This document shows positions 25,922 through 34,827 of a DNA stretch of 64,000 nt, piece by piece. The stretch comes from Zunongwangia profunda SM-A87. Its GTDB lineage: Bacteria; Bacteroidota; Bacteroidia; Flavobacteriales; Flavobacteriaceae. The stretch lies in contig NC_014041.1 in assembly GCF_000023465.1 (NCBI RefSeq), positions 1,571,001 to 1,635,000 of the forward strand. Reading direction: 5' to 3'. The first letter of the stretch is position 1; each line of letters starts with the position of its first letter. The position numbers were made by a program, and so were the translations under genes. Below the pieces are notes generated by a model. That model did no database searches. It was not told the origin of the DNA and saw nothing but the letters and a program-made list of their open reading frames with translations.

Positions 25922-27283
25922 ATGAGAAATATTTTACTTTTAATTTGTTTTGCTCTAATGAGTTCTTTTATACAGGGGCAGGAACTTCTTGGAGATTGGT
26001 ATGGAAGCTTACAAATACAGGGAACCAAACTGCCTTTAGTTTTTCATATTAAGAAGCAAGATAGCAGTTACAGCACAACTATGGATAGTCCTAAGCAAAT
26101 GGCAATAGGGTTACCTGTTGCCAGAACAACAGTAACAAATTCCCAGTTACTATTAGAAGCTCCGGCAATGGGAATAAAATATACAGGTGAATATGATCAT
26201 ACACAAGAAATAATAGCAGGTACTTTTCAGCAAGGAGGCTTAAAATTAGCCTTAAACCTAAGTAGGGATAATTTCACTACAGCTATAAATCGACCTCAAG
26301 AACCCAAAGAACCTTTCCCTTATCATGCAGAAGAGGTTAGGTTTTATAATGAATCTGATGATATAAGCTTAGCAGGAACCTTAACGACCCCTGAAGTTCT
26401 TGAAAAATTTCCTGTGGTCATTTTAATTAGCGGAAGTGGTCCCCAAAATAGAAATGAAGAAATTATGGGCCATAAACCATTTCTATTAATTTCAGATTTT
26501 TTGACGCGCCATGGAATAGCTGTATTGCGATACGATGACAGGGGCGTTGGGAAATCAGAAGGGGAATACGCAACAGCTACTTCTAAGGATTTATCCAGGG
26601 ATACTGAAGCGGCTATAACATATTTAAAATCAAGAAAAGATCTAAAAATTTCAAAACTCGGATTAATAGGACATAGTGAGGGAGGGATAATTGCTCCTAT
26701 GATTGCGTCAAAATCCAAAGATGTTGATTTTATTGTTCTTTTGGCTGGAGCTGTTTTAAGAGGAAAAGATTTGTTACTACTTCAGAAAAAACTGATTGAA
26801 GAGAAAAGTGGGATTCATGACAGTATCGTAAATAGAAGTCAGGAAGTATTTCATGGCGCTTATGAACTTATCGCTTCTAATACTAAAACTAACGATGCAC
26901 TAAAAGAAGACTTAGCAGCCTATTTTAAAGAGGAAACAAACAATTCGATAAACGCTGCTCAAACAAATAGTTTAATTGAAAGTATGACTTCTCCGTGGAT
27001 GCAATATTTTATAAACTATGATCCTACTACCGCATTAAAAGAAGTAGACATTCCAATACTGGCTTTATTTGGAAAAAAGGATGTTCAGGTTCCGGCAATT
27101 GAAAATGCGTTAGCCTTAGAAAAGCTTGAAAATAAAAATATTGAAATTATTAAAATGGAAAACTTAAATCATCTATTTCAGGAAAGTAAGACCGGTATGC
27201 CCAATGAATATTCTGAAATTGAACAAACCATGTCCCCTAAGGTCTTGAATTTAATGTTAGAGTGGATTTTAGAGAGGGATTAA
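25922..27283 (+). CDS. Alpha/beta hydrolase with N-terminal lipocalin-like domain, exported
   Basis: A 453-aa secreted hydrolase. The signal peptide ends near FIQGQ and residues 20-125 form a small beta domain starting LLGDWYGSLQIQGTKLPLVFHI. The hydrolase core follows: LISGSGPQNRNEE (oxyanion region), RYDDRGVGKSEG, nucleophile elbow GHSEGG, a charge-relay Asp in FGKKDVQVP and His in NLNHLFQ. The S9/BAAT-like family is common in Bacteroidetes and often has esterase activity. It probably forms an operon with the methyltransferase upstream. Confidence 0.88.
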   Translation: MRNILLLICFALMSSFIQGQELLGDWYGSLQIQGTKLPLVFHIKKQDSSYSTTMDSPKQMAIGLPVARTTVTNSQLLLEAPAMGIKYTGEYDHTQEIIAGTFQQGGLKLALNLSRDNFTTAINRPQEPKEPFPYHAEEVRFYNESDDISLAGTLTTPEVLEKFPVVILISGSGPQNRNEEIMGHKPFLLISDFLTRHGIAVLRYDDRGVGKSEGEYATATSKDLSRDTEAAITYLKSRKDLKISKLGLIGHSEGGIIAPMIASKSKDVDFIVLLAGAVLRGKDLLLLQKKLIEEKSGIHDSIVNRSQEVFHGAYELIASNTKTNDALKEDLAAYFKEETNNSINAAQTNSLIESMTSPWMQYFINYDPTTALKEVDIPILALFGKKDVQVPAIENALALEKLENKNIEIIKMENLNHLFQESKTGMPNEYSEIEQTMSPKVLNLMLEWILERD

Positions 27284-27859
27284 TCTGCTGAAGCATCAGA
27301 CTTAATAATATTTATAGGCAAAAACGTAGAAAATCAATCGATATTTTTTGATTTATGCGTAATCCCCTTAAGTAGTTGGCTATTCTTTTATTCGATAATC
27401 AGGATGAAATGCGCCGAGACCTGTATCGTTTTAAAATTGCTTGTTCAATTAAATGCCTCGTGGGCTTGCCCTAGATAGTTACTATTATCAAACACATGAT
27501 TAGGCCACATAAAAGCTCTATAAGATTTAGAGTTCACTTACTAAGATTATAAAAATACTCAGGAATTTTCAATAACAAGGTTCTAAGTGACAGCCTGTTT
27601 GAGTACAAACATTAAGTTTGTATAGTGAATACGAAGATGCTGGCAGAAACATTCATTTTAAAAAAATCGAAAGATTAGATAGCAAATGAATATCATCATG
27701 CCAATATTAGGCAATAATTAACTTAATAATGTCATGTATTTTGCAATTATGGCGTTATAATTGCGTTTAATACGTAAAGATAACAAGAACTTCCCGGAGC
27801 AACCGACAATTCTTCCCCGATTTATCGTCTTATCTATCACCTTTTAATAAGCTTTTAAT
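27284..27859. other. Intergenic stretch of 0.6 kb without a recognisable gene
   Basis: No frame on either strand shows a family motif. A sequence near 27451-27482 (TGCCTCGTGGGC...ATAGTTAC) is a weak relative of the dispersed repeat at 43073-43162. The desaturase promoter should be near the right end. Confidence 0.3.
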
Positions 27860-28939
27860 TTGCAACATCCTCCTAAATTTTCGCGTTCGCTAGATCGCCG
27901 TTTCGTAAAACTTTTACAAAAAAGAGTACGCCAGTATTTTAAAGAAAATCAGATTTCCACCCATGCTAATTCTAGCATGATCACCAAAACAATAGTCATG
28001 CTTTTATTGTTTTTAGGTCCAATATCAATTTTATGCTCAGGTATCGTAACATCCGGCTGGATGGTATTCTTATTATATATTACCAGTGGTTTTGGTATGG
28101 CCGGTATTGGTATGGGCGTAATGCATGATGCTATTCACGGGTCGTACTCTAAACACTCCAAGCTAAATACTATCCTGGGCTATTCTATGAATATTATCGG
28201 TGCCAATGCCACCGTTTGGCATTTGCAACACAATGTTTTGCATCATACCTATACCAATATACATGAGGCGGATGACGATTTAAACATGCCGTTTTTTTTA
28301 CGATTTTCACCACATAAAAAGAAATATAAAATTCATCGTTTTCAATTTATTTATGTGTGGTTTTTTTATAGTATTTCAACCTTAGCCTGGATTACGGCAA
28401 AAGACTTTGTAAGGCTAACCCGATATCGAAAAATGGGATTGATCGAAGATAAAAAAGAGTTTTATAGAAGCTTATTTCATCTTACTTTATGGAAATTGGC
28501 GTACTATATGTATGCTATCGTTTTGCCTATACTGGTTTTACCATTTTCCCCCTGGCTTGTCATTCTTGCCTTTATATCCATGCACCTGGTTACCGGTTTG
28601 GTAATTAGCTGTGTTTTTCAGGTAGCCCATGTGATGCCAGATGTTAATTACCCATTAACCGATAATCAGGGGAATATTGATAATAACTGGCTGGTACATC
28701 AATTGCTAACCACTTCTAATTTTTCACCAAAGAATAAGACTTTTTCCTGGTTAATAGGCGGGTTAAACTATCAGATCGAGCATCACCTGTTTCCCAATAT
28801 ATGTCATGTGCATTATCGGGATATTAGTCCCATTGTAAGAGATACAGCACTCGAATTTGGAATACCTTATAATCAAAAATCTACATTTACCGGGGCAATT
28901 GCAGATCATATCGCGATGTTAAGAAATCTTGGCAGGTAA
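27860..28939 (+). CDS. Membrane fatty acid (acyl) desaturase
   Basis: Non-heme di-iron desaturase of 359 aa that introduces a double bond in acyl chains in the inner membrane. Three His boxes are present: HDAIH (89-93), HNVLHH (124-129, preceded by HLQ) and QIEHH (305-309, followed by LFP). The third box with Q in front is typical of delta-5/delta-6 'front-end' desaturases, but there is no fused cytochrome b5. Several TM segments surround the boxes. The start is probably TTG, because an in-frame stop lies at 27848 and no Met occurs before residue 40. A strong terminator follows. Confidence 0.9.
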   Translation: MQHPPKFSRSLDRRFVKLLQKRVRQYFKENQISTHANSSMITKTIVMLLLFLGPISILCSGIVTSGWMVFLLYITSGFGMAGIGMGVMHDAIHGSYSKHSKLNTILGYSMNIIGANATVWHLQHNVLHHTYTNIHEADDDLNMPFFLRFSPHKKKYKIHRFQFIYVWFFYSISTLAWITAKDFVRLTRYRKMGLIEDKKEFYRSLFHLTLWKLAYYMYAIVLPILVLPFSPWLVILAFISMHLVTGLVISCVFQVAHVMPDVNYPLTDNQGNIDNNWLVHQLLTTSNFSPKNKTFSWLIGGLNYQIEHHLFPNICHVHYRDISPIVRDTALEFGIPYNQKSTFTGAIADHIAMLRNLGR

Positions 28940-28959
28940 TCGCTGCCCTTTATAAAATA

Positions 28960-28997
28960 AAAAAACTCCTTAAAATTTAATTTTTAAGGAGTTTTTT
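28960..28997. terminator. Bidirectional Rho-independent terminator
   Basis: AAAAAACTCCTTAAAA and its complement TTTTAAGGAGTTTTTT form a long hairpin with A and T tails, directly after the desaturase and before the small minus-strand frame. Confidence 0.8.
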
Positions 28998-29013
28998 AAT
29001 GAGATATTATTTT

Positions 29014-29136
29014 TTAAAAATTCTTTCTTCGATTAAGAATGAAGGGGAACCCTCCATAAATAAGTAATAAAAAAATAAGTAGTAAACAGGTAATCGCAAT
29101 AATAATTGCAAACGCCTCTGTAAAAAGTAATGTCAT
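29014..29136 (-). CDS. Possible 40-aa single-TM small protein
   Basis: A short frame encoding MTLLFTEAFAIIIAITCLLL and continuing to a basic end, FILNRRKNF. It has one long hydrophobic helix and positive residues after it, the pattern of small membrane proteins. It ends next to a bidirectional terminator, which fits a transcribed unit. The start context is AT-rich with no clear ribosome-binding site, as is common in this group. No family is recognised. The rest of 28940-29521 shows nothing else. Confidence 0.35.
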   Translation of the reverse strand: MTLLFTEAFAIIIAITCLLLIFLLLIYGGFPFILNRRKNF

Positions 29137-29521
29137 AAAATGCAAACATTTGAGTTTGTAGAGCAAAATTACGATATTTTTAGTATTCAAATTAACGTAG
29201 TTGCGTTTAAAAATAACAAAAACAAGTTTCCCCAGCTTTAGTTTTATTTTTTGTACAAAACAGGCACTTATTTATTTTTTAACAGACCGCTTAAATTAAC
29301 ATGTTATTTGCTGTAGGCCAGGGGAATTGTTATATATTTCATAGGTATTTAAGAGGCCTTTACCTTAGACTCCCCAGACGTTGATTATTAGTTAAGTTTT
29401 CTCCTTTTCGGTTTTCTTTTTGGTAGTGCTGAGTGTCTTGTGACACTAATCACCGCATGCAGTTTTAAAGGTCTATTTGGCCATTAATGAAGGTGATTTT
29501 TAGATGATAAAAATTGACATT

Positions 29522-29953
29522 ATGGGAGATTCATTTTCAAAAAAAGAGAATATTAAAAAAAAGATTGAAAAAAGAAAACTGAAGGACAAGCGAAGGGAAA
29601 ACCGCAAGACCGATAATAACAAAGGAAAGCAACTTGAGGAGATGATGATTTATGTAGATGAATCGGGGAATCTAAGTAAAACGCCTACCAGAAGTAAGGA
29701 CGGTAGCTTTCTTGTCACAGGTCCTTCAGTAAACCATAACCGGGAGATTCAGAAGGAAGAAAAGCGAAAAGGAACAGTAATTTCTTTTTTTATAGAAAAA
29801 GGCTATGGTTTTATAAAAGATCAAAAATCCGGTGACCATATTTTTGTTCATGTGAAGGATCTGTTGGACGAAATTTCAGAAAAAGACCAGGTATTTTTTG
29901 TCAAGCAAAAAACGGCAAAAGGCGCTAAAGCTACACTGGTAGAAAAGCGATAA
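29522..29953 (+). CDS. Cold-shock-domain protein with basic N-terminal region
   Basis: Nucleic-acid-binding protein of about 143 aa. The first 35 residues are highly charged (KKENIKKKIEKRKLKDKRRENRK). The CSD is at the C-terminus with KGTVISFFIEKGYGFIKD (RNP1-like) and HIFVHVKDL (RNP2-like). I chose ATG at 29522 (MGDSFSKK) over the ATG at 29504, because homologues begin MGDSFxKKE; the longer form adds six residues. It is a likely RNA chaperone. It sits just upstream of an accessory sigma factor gene. Confidence 0.85.
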   Translation: MGDSFSKKENIKKKIEKRKLKDKRRENRKTDNNKGKQLEEMMIYVDESGNLSKTPTRSKDGSFLVTGPSVNHNREIQKEEKRKGTVISFFIEKGYGFIKDQKSGDHIFVHVKDLLDEISEKDQVFFVKQKTAKGAKATLVEKR

Positions 29954-30064
29954 AGCAAACACCTTTTTATCTTATATCGAAACAAAATTCATTGGCTCTA
30001 CCAAAAGCTGCTGTACGCCAATAAAGCTTTATCCTTTATTGGACTACCTTATTAAAAATAATAT

Positions 30065-30919
30065 ATGCGACAATTAACAATCACAAAACAAGTAACCAAT
30101 AGAGATGATGCAAGTTTAGATTTTTATTTAAAAGATATTGGTCCCATTGCACGTATTTCCAGTGAAGAGGAAGTGGAACTTACCCGAAAGATTAAAGCAG
30201 GGGATAAGAAAGCATTACATACCCTGGTGACCTCGAATTTAAGATTTGTAGTCTCGGTTGCAAAACAATACCAGTTTAAAGGCCTTAGCTTATCAGATCT
30301 TATTGCTGAAGGGAATTTGGGGCTGATTAAAGCTGCCAATCGTTTTGACGAAACACGAGGCTTTAAATTTATTTCTTATGCGGTGTGGTGGATACGCCAG
30401 GCAATGGTTCAGTCAATTTCTGAAAACGCAAGAGTAGTACGATTACCTCTAAATAAATTAACGCTTATTAATAAAATTAGAAAAGCAAATTCAGCCCTAC
30501 AGCAATTACTGCAGCGAGAAGCTTCTTTGGAAGAGGTCTCTAATTTTCTAAATTTACCTTTAACTGAAATCGAAGAAGCCGGAAAAAGTAATGCCACTTA
30601 TCTATCCCTGGATAAACCCTTATCAAATGATAATGATGATTTTACCTTAAATCAACTAATCACAAGTAAAATCGAAGATCCCGATCAGGGACTACTTAAT
30701 GTATCGACTTCACATGAAATAAATCAATTGATGACTATTTTAGAAAAACGGGAAAAAGAAGTAATCATATTGTTATTCGGACTTAACGGTGGGGAGGCTA
30801 AAAGCCTGAGAGATATAAGTACGCTTTTAGGATTAACCTCAGAGCGAGTGCGGCAAATTAAGGAAATGGGACTTATCAAGCTTCGTCGTTCGCCAAAAGC
30901 CGCTATCTTATTTTCATAA
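30065..30919 (+). CDS. RpoD-like sigma-70 factor, probably an accessory paralogue
   Basis: A 284-aa primary-type sigma factor with regions 1.2 (MRQLTITKQVTNRDDASLDFYLKDIG), 2 (TSNLRFVVSVAKQYQFKGLSLSDLIAEGNLGLIKAANRFDETRGFKF, ISYAVWWIRQAM), 3 and 4.2 (SLRDISTLLGLTSERVRQIKE). It is close to the essential Bacteroidetes RpoD, but region 3 and the C-terminus diverge (GGEAKSLRDIST). Its place beside a cold-shock-domain gene in an accessory region suggests a second, group-2-like copy. Whether it is the only rpoD of the genome cannot be decided from this window. Confidence 0.9.
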   Translation: MRQLTITKQVTNRDDASLDFYLKDIGPIARISSEEEVELTRKIKAGDKKALHTLVTSNLRFVVSVAKQYQFKGLSLSDLIAEGNLGLIKAANRFDETRGFKFISYAVWWIRQAMVQSISENARVVRLPLNKLTLINKIRKANSALQQLLQREASLEEVSNFLNLPLTEIEEAGKSNATYLSLDKPLSNDNDDFTLNQLITSKIEDPDQGLLNVSTSHEINQLMTILEKREKEVIILLFGLNGGEAKSLRDISTLLGLTSERVRQIKEMGLIKLRRSPKAAILFS

Positions 30920-31139
30920 GCTTTTTAATCGCTGATGTAGGGCGTACTGCCCAGATGCTTTTCAACTACTCAGTATTGGCTAAGCACGAAATTATAAAAA
31001 AGACTTTCTGATGTATACCGGGCGAACTTTTTAAACTTCTTACTTCCTTCAATTTTTTAAAAATCAGTAGCACCTAATGCTTATCATGCTTATCATCCTA
31101 TTTAAAAGCATCTTTTGATACCCCATGAATTGTTTATTA

Positions 31140-31331
31140 TCACTTGCTCTTTAGAACGGGATATGGAGTTAGCTCATTTTCGAAATAGATAAGTTCTTTA
31201 GCTTCGGGATTATTTTTTATAGTACAGTAATAAATATTGTAGGCATAAATCCTGATCCTAAGTTCTTGTTCAGGATTTTCTTTTGCACAAACTTTATCGG
31301 TAGATTGATATAAAGGTTTTTTGTAAAACAT
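31140..31331 (-). CDS. Small hypothetical protein downstream of cupin gene
   Basis: A 63-aa soluble peptide (starts MFYKKPLYQSTDKVCAKENP) that lies 3 nt after the cupin gene on the same strand, which supports translation as its operon partner. No family is recognised and no TM or signal segment is present. Confidence 0.5.
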   Translation of the reverse strand: MFYKKPLYQSTDKVCAKENPEQELRIRIYAYNIYYCTIKNNPEAKELIYFENELTPYPVLKSK

Positions 31332-31334
31332 TGG

Positions 31335-31658
31335 TTATTCTAAATTAATGGTTAATATTTTAAATTTCTCATTAGCTTCTAAAGTATAGTTTGTGCCTGG
31401 GGGAACAATAATAGAATCTCCGGGTTGCAGGTAGGTAGAGACTTCATCTATAACCATTTCAGCTTTACCCTCAATAAGCACATGAAATTGCGTACCATCA
31501 GATGTGATTGCTAAAACTTTACCATAGTCAAATGCCATTAATTGCACAATTCTCGATGCTTTATCGACTATCGTTCTTTGTACGACCGTATTGGTAGTAT
31601 AAGGAATTTCTTTTTTTAAATTAAAAGGGACTAAATGACCAAATTCATTTTCTTTCAT
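31335..31658 (-). CDS. Small single-domain cupin protein
   Basis: A 107-aa beta-barrel protein. The cupin fold is seen in FDYGKVLAITSDGTQFHVLIEGKAEMVID and YLQPGDSIIVPPGTNYTLEA. The metal ligands are incomplete: motif 1 has a single His (QFHVLIEG) and motif 2 keeps PGDSIIVPPGTNY without the usual His, so it may bind a ligand rather than catalyse. It pairs with the small gene downstream. Function unknown. Confidence 0.8.
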   Translation of the reverse strand: MKENEFGHLVPFNLKKEIPYTTNTVVQRTIVDKASRIVQLMAFDYGKVLAITSDGTQFHVLIEGKAEMVIDEVSTYLQPGDSIIVPPGTNYTLEANEKFKILTINLE

Positions 31659-31970
31659 TCTTATTACCGTAAAATAGATGTATAAAATTGTTATTTTTTT
31701 CCGTTAGTCATATTGTTAGGTAATGATTATGCCCAAGAAATTATTGCCGGAAAAGATGGAATGTACGTTGAATTATCGATATATTTTATTTAAAATGAAT
31801 TTATAAAATAATATATGCTGGCAGAGGACGAGAAATTTCCTAAAACAGCTGTAGTCATGTAGATTGGTTTTGATTATCAGGATTTTAATTAAAAAAAATA
31901 CCTCGTTTAATTGTAGTAATAGACTCGCTAAAAAGGGATTTATCATAAATGATAAATAGAAAATTTAAAA
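31659..31970. other. Intergenic stretch of 0.3 kb, divergent promoter region
   Basis: Separates the leftward cupin unit from the rightward glycosidase-like gene. No open frame or clear promoter consensus is visible. Confidence 0.3.
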
Positions 31971-33050
31971 ATGAACCGAATTAAATGTTTATTATTGATC
32001 AGTTATATACTGCTGTGTCCATCTTTGAGTAGCCAGAACTGGAAAAACCCATCTGAAAGATACAAAGAGGCTTATAAAAACTATGCCAATGCTGCTTGTC
32101 CGATTCCAGAAGACGATATTCAGCATTTTGTCTATTTTTCAAGGGATAGAGAACCTATAATTGATCATCCGTTACTTTTCATTGCCAGATTTAAAGGCGC
32201 CCAGATTATGTATTCCTGGAGAGAACTGGAGCCAGAGAAAGGAAGATATGATTTTTCGAAAATCAAACTAGATGTCAATTACCTTAAAGGATATGATAAA
32301 AAACTTTTTATCCAGTTACAAGACGTCACCTTCGATAAAAAATATAAAGCTGTTCCCGATTATCTGCTAACCAAAGAATATGATGGGGGAGCGGTGTTGC
32401 AATATAATGATACTGGTGAGCCGGAAGGTTGGGTTGCTAAGCGATGGAATAAAAAAGTACAGGATAGGTTTGCACATTTACTTATGGCACTGGGTAAAGA
32501 ATTTGGTGAGTTAATCGCAGGAATTAACCTCCAGGAAACAGCTATTGGAGTTAGTCCTAAAACAGCTCCTGATTTTACAGAACAGGCCTATGTTGAAGGT
32601 GTTAAAAACAATATGTTGGCATTGAAAAAAGCATTCCCAAACGTGACCACGATGCTTTATGCCAATTTTTTTCCAGGCGAATGGTTGCCTTTTGAAGATA
32701 AAGGCTATTTAAAATCTGTTTATCAATATGGTGAAAAAATAGAAGTGGGGCTGGGTGGCCCTGATTTGATGATGACCAGAAAAGCACAATTAAATCATGC
32801 ACTTGCCCAAATGCATGAAGGTAATTTTACTGTTCCGCTGGGCATTGCCGTTCAGGATGGCAATTATATAGGAAAAACCGGAGCAGATAATGATTATGAT
32901 GAGGAAAGTGATCCTATTAATAGTTCAAGAAAAAAACTTGTACCAATATTACACGCATTTGCAAAAGATTTTTTAAAGATCGATTATATATTTTGGGTAA
33001 ATCAAAAACCTTATTTTGAAGAAGATGTGATGGCCTGTTTCGAGGAATAA
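31971..33050 (+). CDS. Putative secreted TIM-barrel glycoside hydrolase
   Basis: A 359-aa exported protein (signal NRIKCLLLISYILLCPSLSSQ). The layout resembles GH42/GH5-type barrels: FKGAQIMYSWRELEPEKGRYDFSKI at strand 2, QLQDVTF at strand 3, a likely acid/base Glu189 in GINLQETAIG at the end of strand 4, and FPNVTTMLYANFF. FWVNQKPYF is near the C-terminus. The assignment rests on these motifs only, and the substrate is unknown. It stands alone between a cupin unit and an AraC regulator. Confidence 0.65.
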   Translation: MNRIKCLLLISYILLCPSLSSQNWKNPSERYKEAYKNYANAACPIPEDDIQHFVYFSRDREPIIDHPLLFIARFKGAQIMYSWRELEPEKGRYDFSKIKLDVNYLKGYDKKLFIQLQDVTFDKKYKAVPDYLLTKEYDGGAVLQYNDTGEPEGWVAKRWNKKVQDRFAHLLMALGKEFGELIAGINLQETAIGVSPKTAPDFTEQAYVEGVKNNMLALKKAFPNVTTMLYANFFPGEWLPFEDKGYLKSVYQYGEKIEVGLGGPDLMMTRKAQLNHALAQMHEGNFTVPLGIAVQDGNYIGKTGADNDYDEESDPINSSRKKLVPILHAFAKDFLKIDYIFWVNQKPYFEEDVMACFEE

Positions 33051-33275
33051 TCGATTAGAAAACATAATAGCAGATCCTGTAAAATAGCAATTCATTTCAT
33101 AAACGATACCCAATTTCGTTTAAGCTTAAGTTAACGGGTATTCTAGAAAAAGTGTAATTTTAGAAAGGAGAAAATAAAACGATAAGCTCATAAGTTATAG
33201 TTGCTATTATCGCATCTTAAGATAGCCCAGGCCATTCATGACAACCCAACCAAAATCCGCTCAAATAAAAAGACC

Positions 33276-34133
33276 ATGCGTGAACAAACAAAGAGCATTC
33301 CTGTAAAAACGATGGACGATGCGTTGAATACTGGGTTTGTCATCGGAAAAATGACATTCAAAGACTTAAATGCGTTTAAAGAAGCGGCTGCAGCACACAG
33401 GGATGATTATCATTTGTTTTTTTTACTAGAAAAAGGAACCCTATCCATTGAAATAGATTTCCATACCTATACCCTAAAACCAGCTGCTGCCCTCTACATT
33501 CACCCCAATCAAGTACACCGTATGCTGCACATTAACCAAGCAACAGTAAGCTTTTGGGCAATCAATACAGAAACCTTGAACCGGGAATACCTAACGGTAT
33601 TAGAAGCTATAAACCCTGCAAGACCAGTATCCTTAACAAGGGAAGCGTTTTCCATTATTGCTGAAACGGCATCCTTGTGCTTAAAATTATCAGAGCAAAA
33701 ACACGAAAAACTATACCAATCGGTACTCAAAGACAGTGGGAATGCCTTAGTAGCATTAGTTACTTCACAGTATTTAGCACAAACTCAATCACCAGACAGC
33801 CTTTCCCGTTTTGAGTCTATTACCAAGGCTTTTAAATCGCGTTTGGAAGCCAATTTTACTACGGTAAAAAAACCGAGTGAATATGCGAAAACCCTTACTA
33901 TTTCTACCGCTTATTTGAACGAATGTGTCAAAAAGACAACCGGGTATTCGGTTTCACATCACATACAACAACGGGTGATGTTAGAAGCCAAGCGGATGCT
34001 CTATCACTCCGATAAATCTGTTAAAGAAATCGCAACACAATTAGGCTATGAAGATTACGCCTATTTCTCTCGATTATTTAAAAAAATAACAGGAGTAACC
34101 GCATCTGCATTCCAAAACAAAAACCACGATTAG
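33276..34133 (+). CDS. AraC family transcriptional regulator
   Basis: A 285-aa regulator with an N-terminal cupin sensor (LFFLLEKGTLSIEIDFHTYTL, YIHPNQVHRML) and a C-terminal double HTH (TISTAYLNECVKKTTGYSVSHHIQQRVMLEAKRMLYHSDKSVKEIATQLGYEDYAYFSRLFKKITG). An open frame extends 25 codons upstream from a TTG at 33201, but ATG at 33276 starts the conserved region. Downstream genes are a 138-aa hypothetical gene and a CDF exporter, its likely targets. The ligand is unknown. Confidence 0.88.
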   Translation: MREQTKSIPVKTMDDALNTGFVIGKMTFKDLNAFKEAAAAHRDDYHLFFLLEKGTLSIEIDFHTYTLKPAAALYIHPNQVHRMLHINQATVSFWAINTETLNREYLTVLEAINPARPVSLTREAFSIIAETASLCLKLSEQKHEKLYQSVLKDSGNALVALVTSQYLAQTQSPDSLSRFESITKAFKSRLEANFTTVKKPSEYAKTLTISTAYLNECVKKTTGYSVSHHIQQRVMLEAKRMLYHSDKSVKEIATQLGYEDYAYFSRLFKKITGVTASAFQNKNHD

Positions 34134-34211
34134 TCCAACAGATACGCTTATTGATACAATGCAATTATTTAGAATCGTTCTAACTTTGCAAACGTATTAA
34201 ATGTAGAGGTA

Positions 34212-34628
34212 ATGATTATAGATGATTCAAAATTCCCAATAGTGTTGGTTGATTTTCAACACAGCCTGGAACAAACAACAACTGAAAACCACAATCACGA
34301 TAAGGATATGGCCGCGTTTACGGGTTTGTTCGAGAGCGGAAAACCTTTTGTAATGGTTAGCACCGGTGAGGCTCCTGAAGAAAAGCACAAACATTCCAGG
34401 GAAGAAACCCGGAAAATAAACGCCTGGCGGAAACTAAATAAAGAAAAACTCAAATTCATCCAAGCAACCATACAGGTAGAACCAAACAAAGTCAAGCGTG
34501 TAGGATTAAAATTGTTTGCCTCTGTATATGAGAAATTTTGGGGAAATCCACTACTGCTTGCCCAAACCCAGGAAGAAGCTTTAGAACTAGCCAAAAGCGT
34601 ACTTCATAAAGCTTCCTTAACTTCTTAG
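34212..34628 (+). CDS. Conserved-looking hypothetical protein, 138 aa
   Basis: Soluble protein of 138 aa (MIIDDSKFPIVLVDFQHSLE...) with a His-rich patch near 26-30 (NHNHDKD) and a charged helix KHSREETRKINAWRKLNKEKL. No family recognised. It follows the AraC gene by 78 nt and precedes a CDF exporter. A metal-handling role would fit the His residues but is a guess. Confidence 0.6.
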   Translation: MIIDDSKFPIVLVDFQHSLEQTTTENHNHDKDMAAFTGLFESGKPFVMVSTGEAPEEKHKHSREETRKINAWRKLNKEKLKFIQATIQVEPNKVKRVGLKLFASVYEKFWGNPLLLAQTQEEALELAKSVLHKASLTS

Positions 34629-34653
34629 GTAAAAGAACGGAGAAATAAAAATT

Positions 34654-34766
34654 AGTCAGTTCGAGTGATTTTGTGAAGTGTAACGAAGCAAAATTGTATC
34701 GAGAACTTAAATTTCAAGTCCTATTCTCGATACAAAAATCTCAACTGATTTTTACTCGAATTGACT
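34654..34766. repeat. Long imperfect palindrome, REP-like
   Basis: AGTCAGTTCGAGT (34654-34666) pairs with ACTCGAATTGACT (34754-34766) with one mismatch, and an inner TTGTATCGAGAA pairs with TTCTCGATACAA. The whole 113-nt unit can fold into one hairpin. It occupies the gap before the CDF gene. Similar palindromes are, to my knowledge, dispersed in flavobacterial genomes; not checked here. Confidence 0.6.
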
Positions 34767-34827
34767 GTCTTGAAGTTTAACTAGTAAGATGCACCAAAGA
34801 TTAAAAAATACTAATTCAGATTCTATT

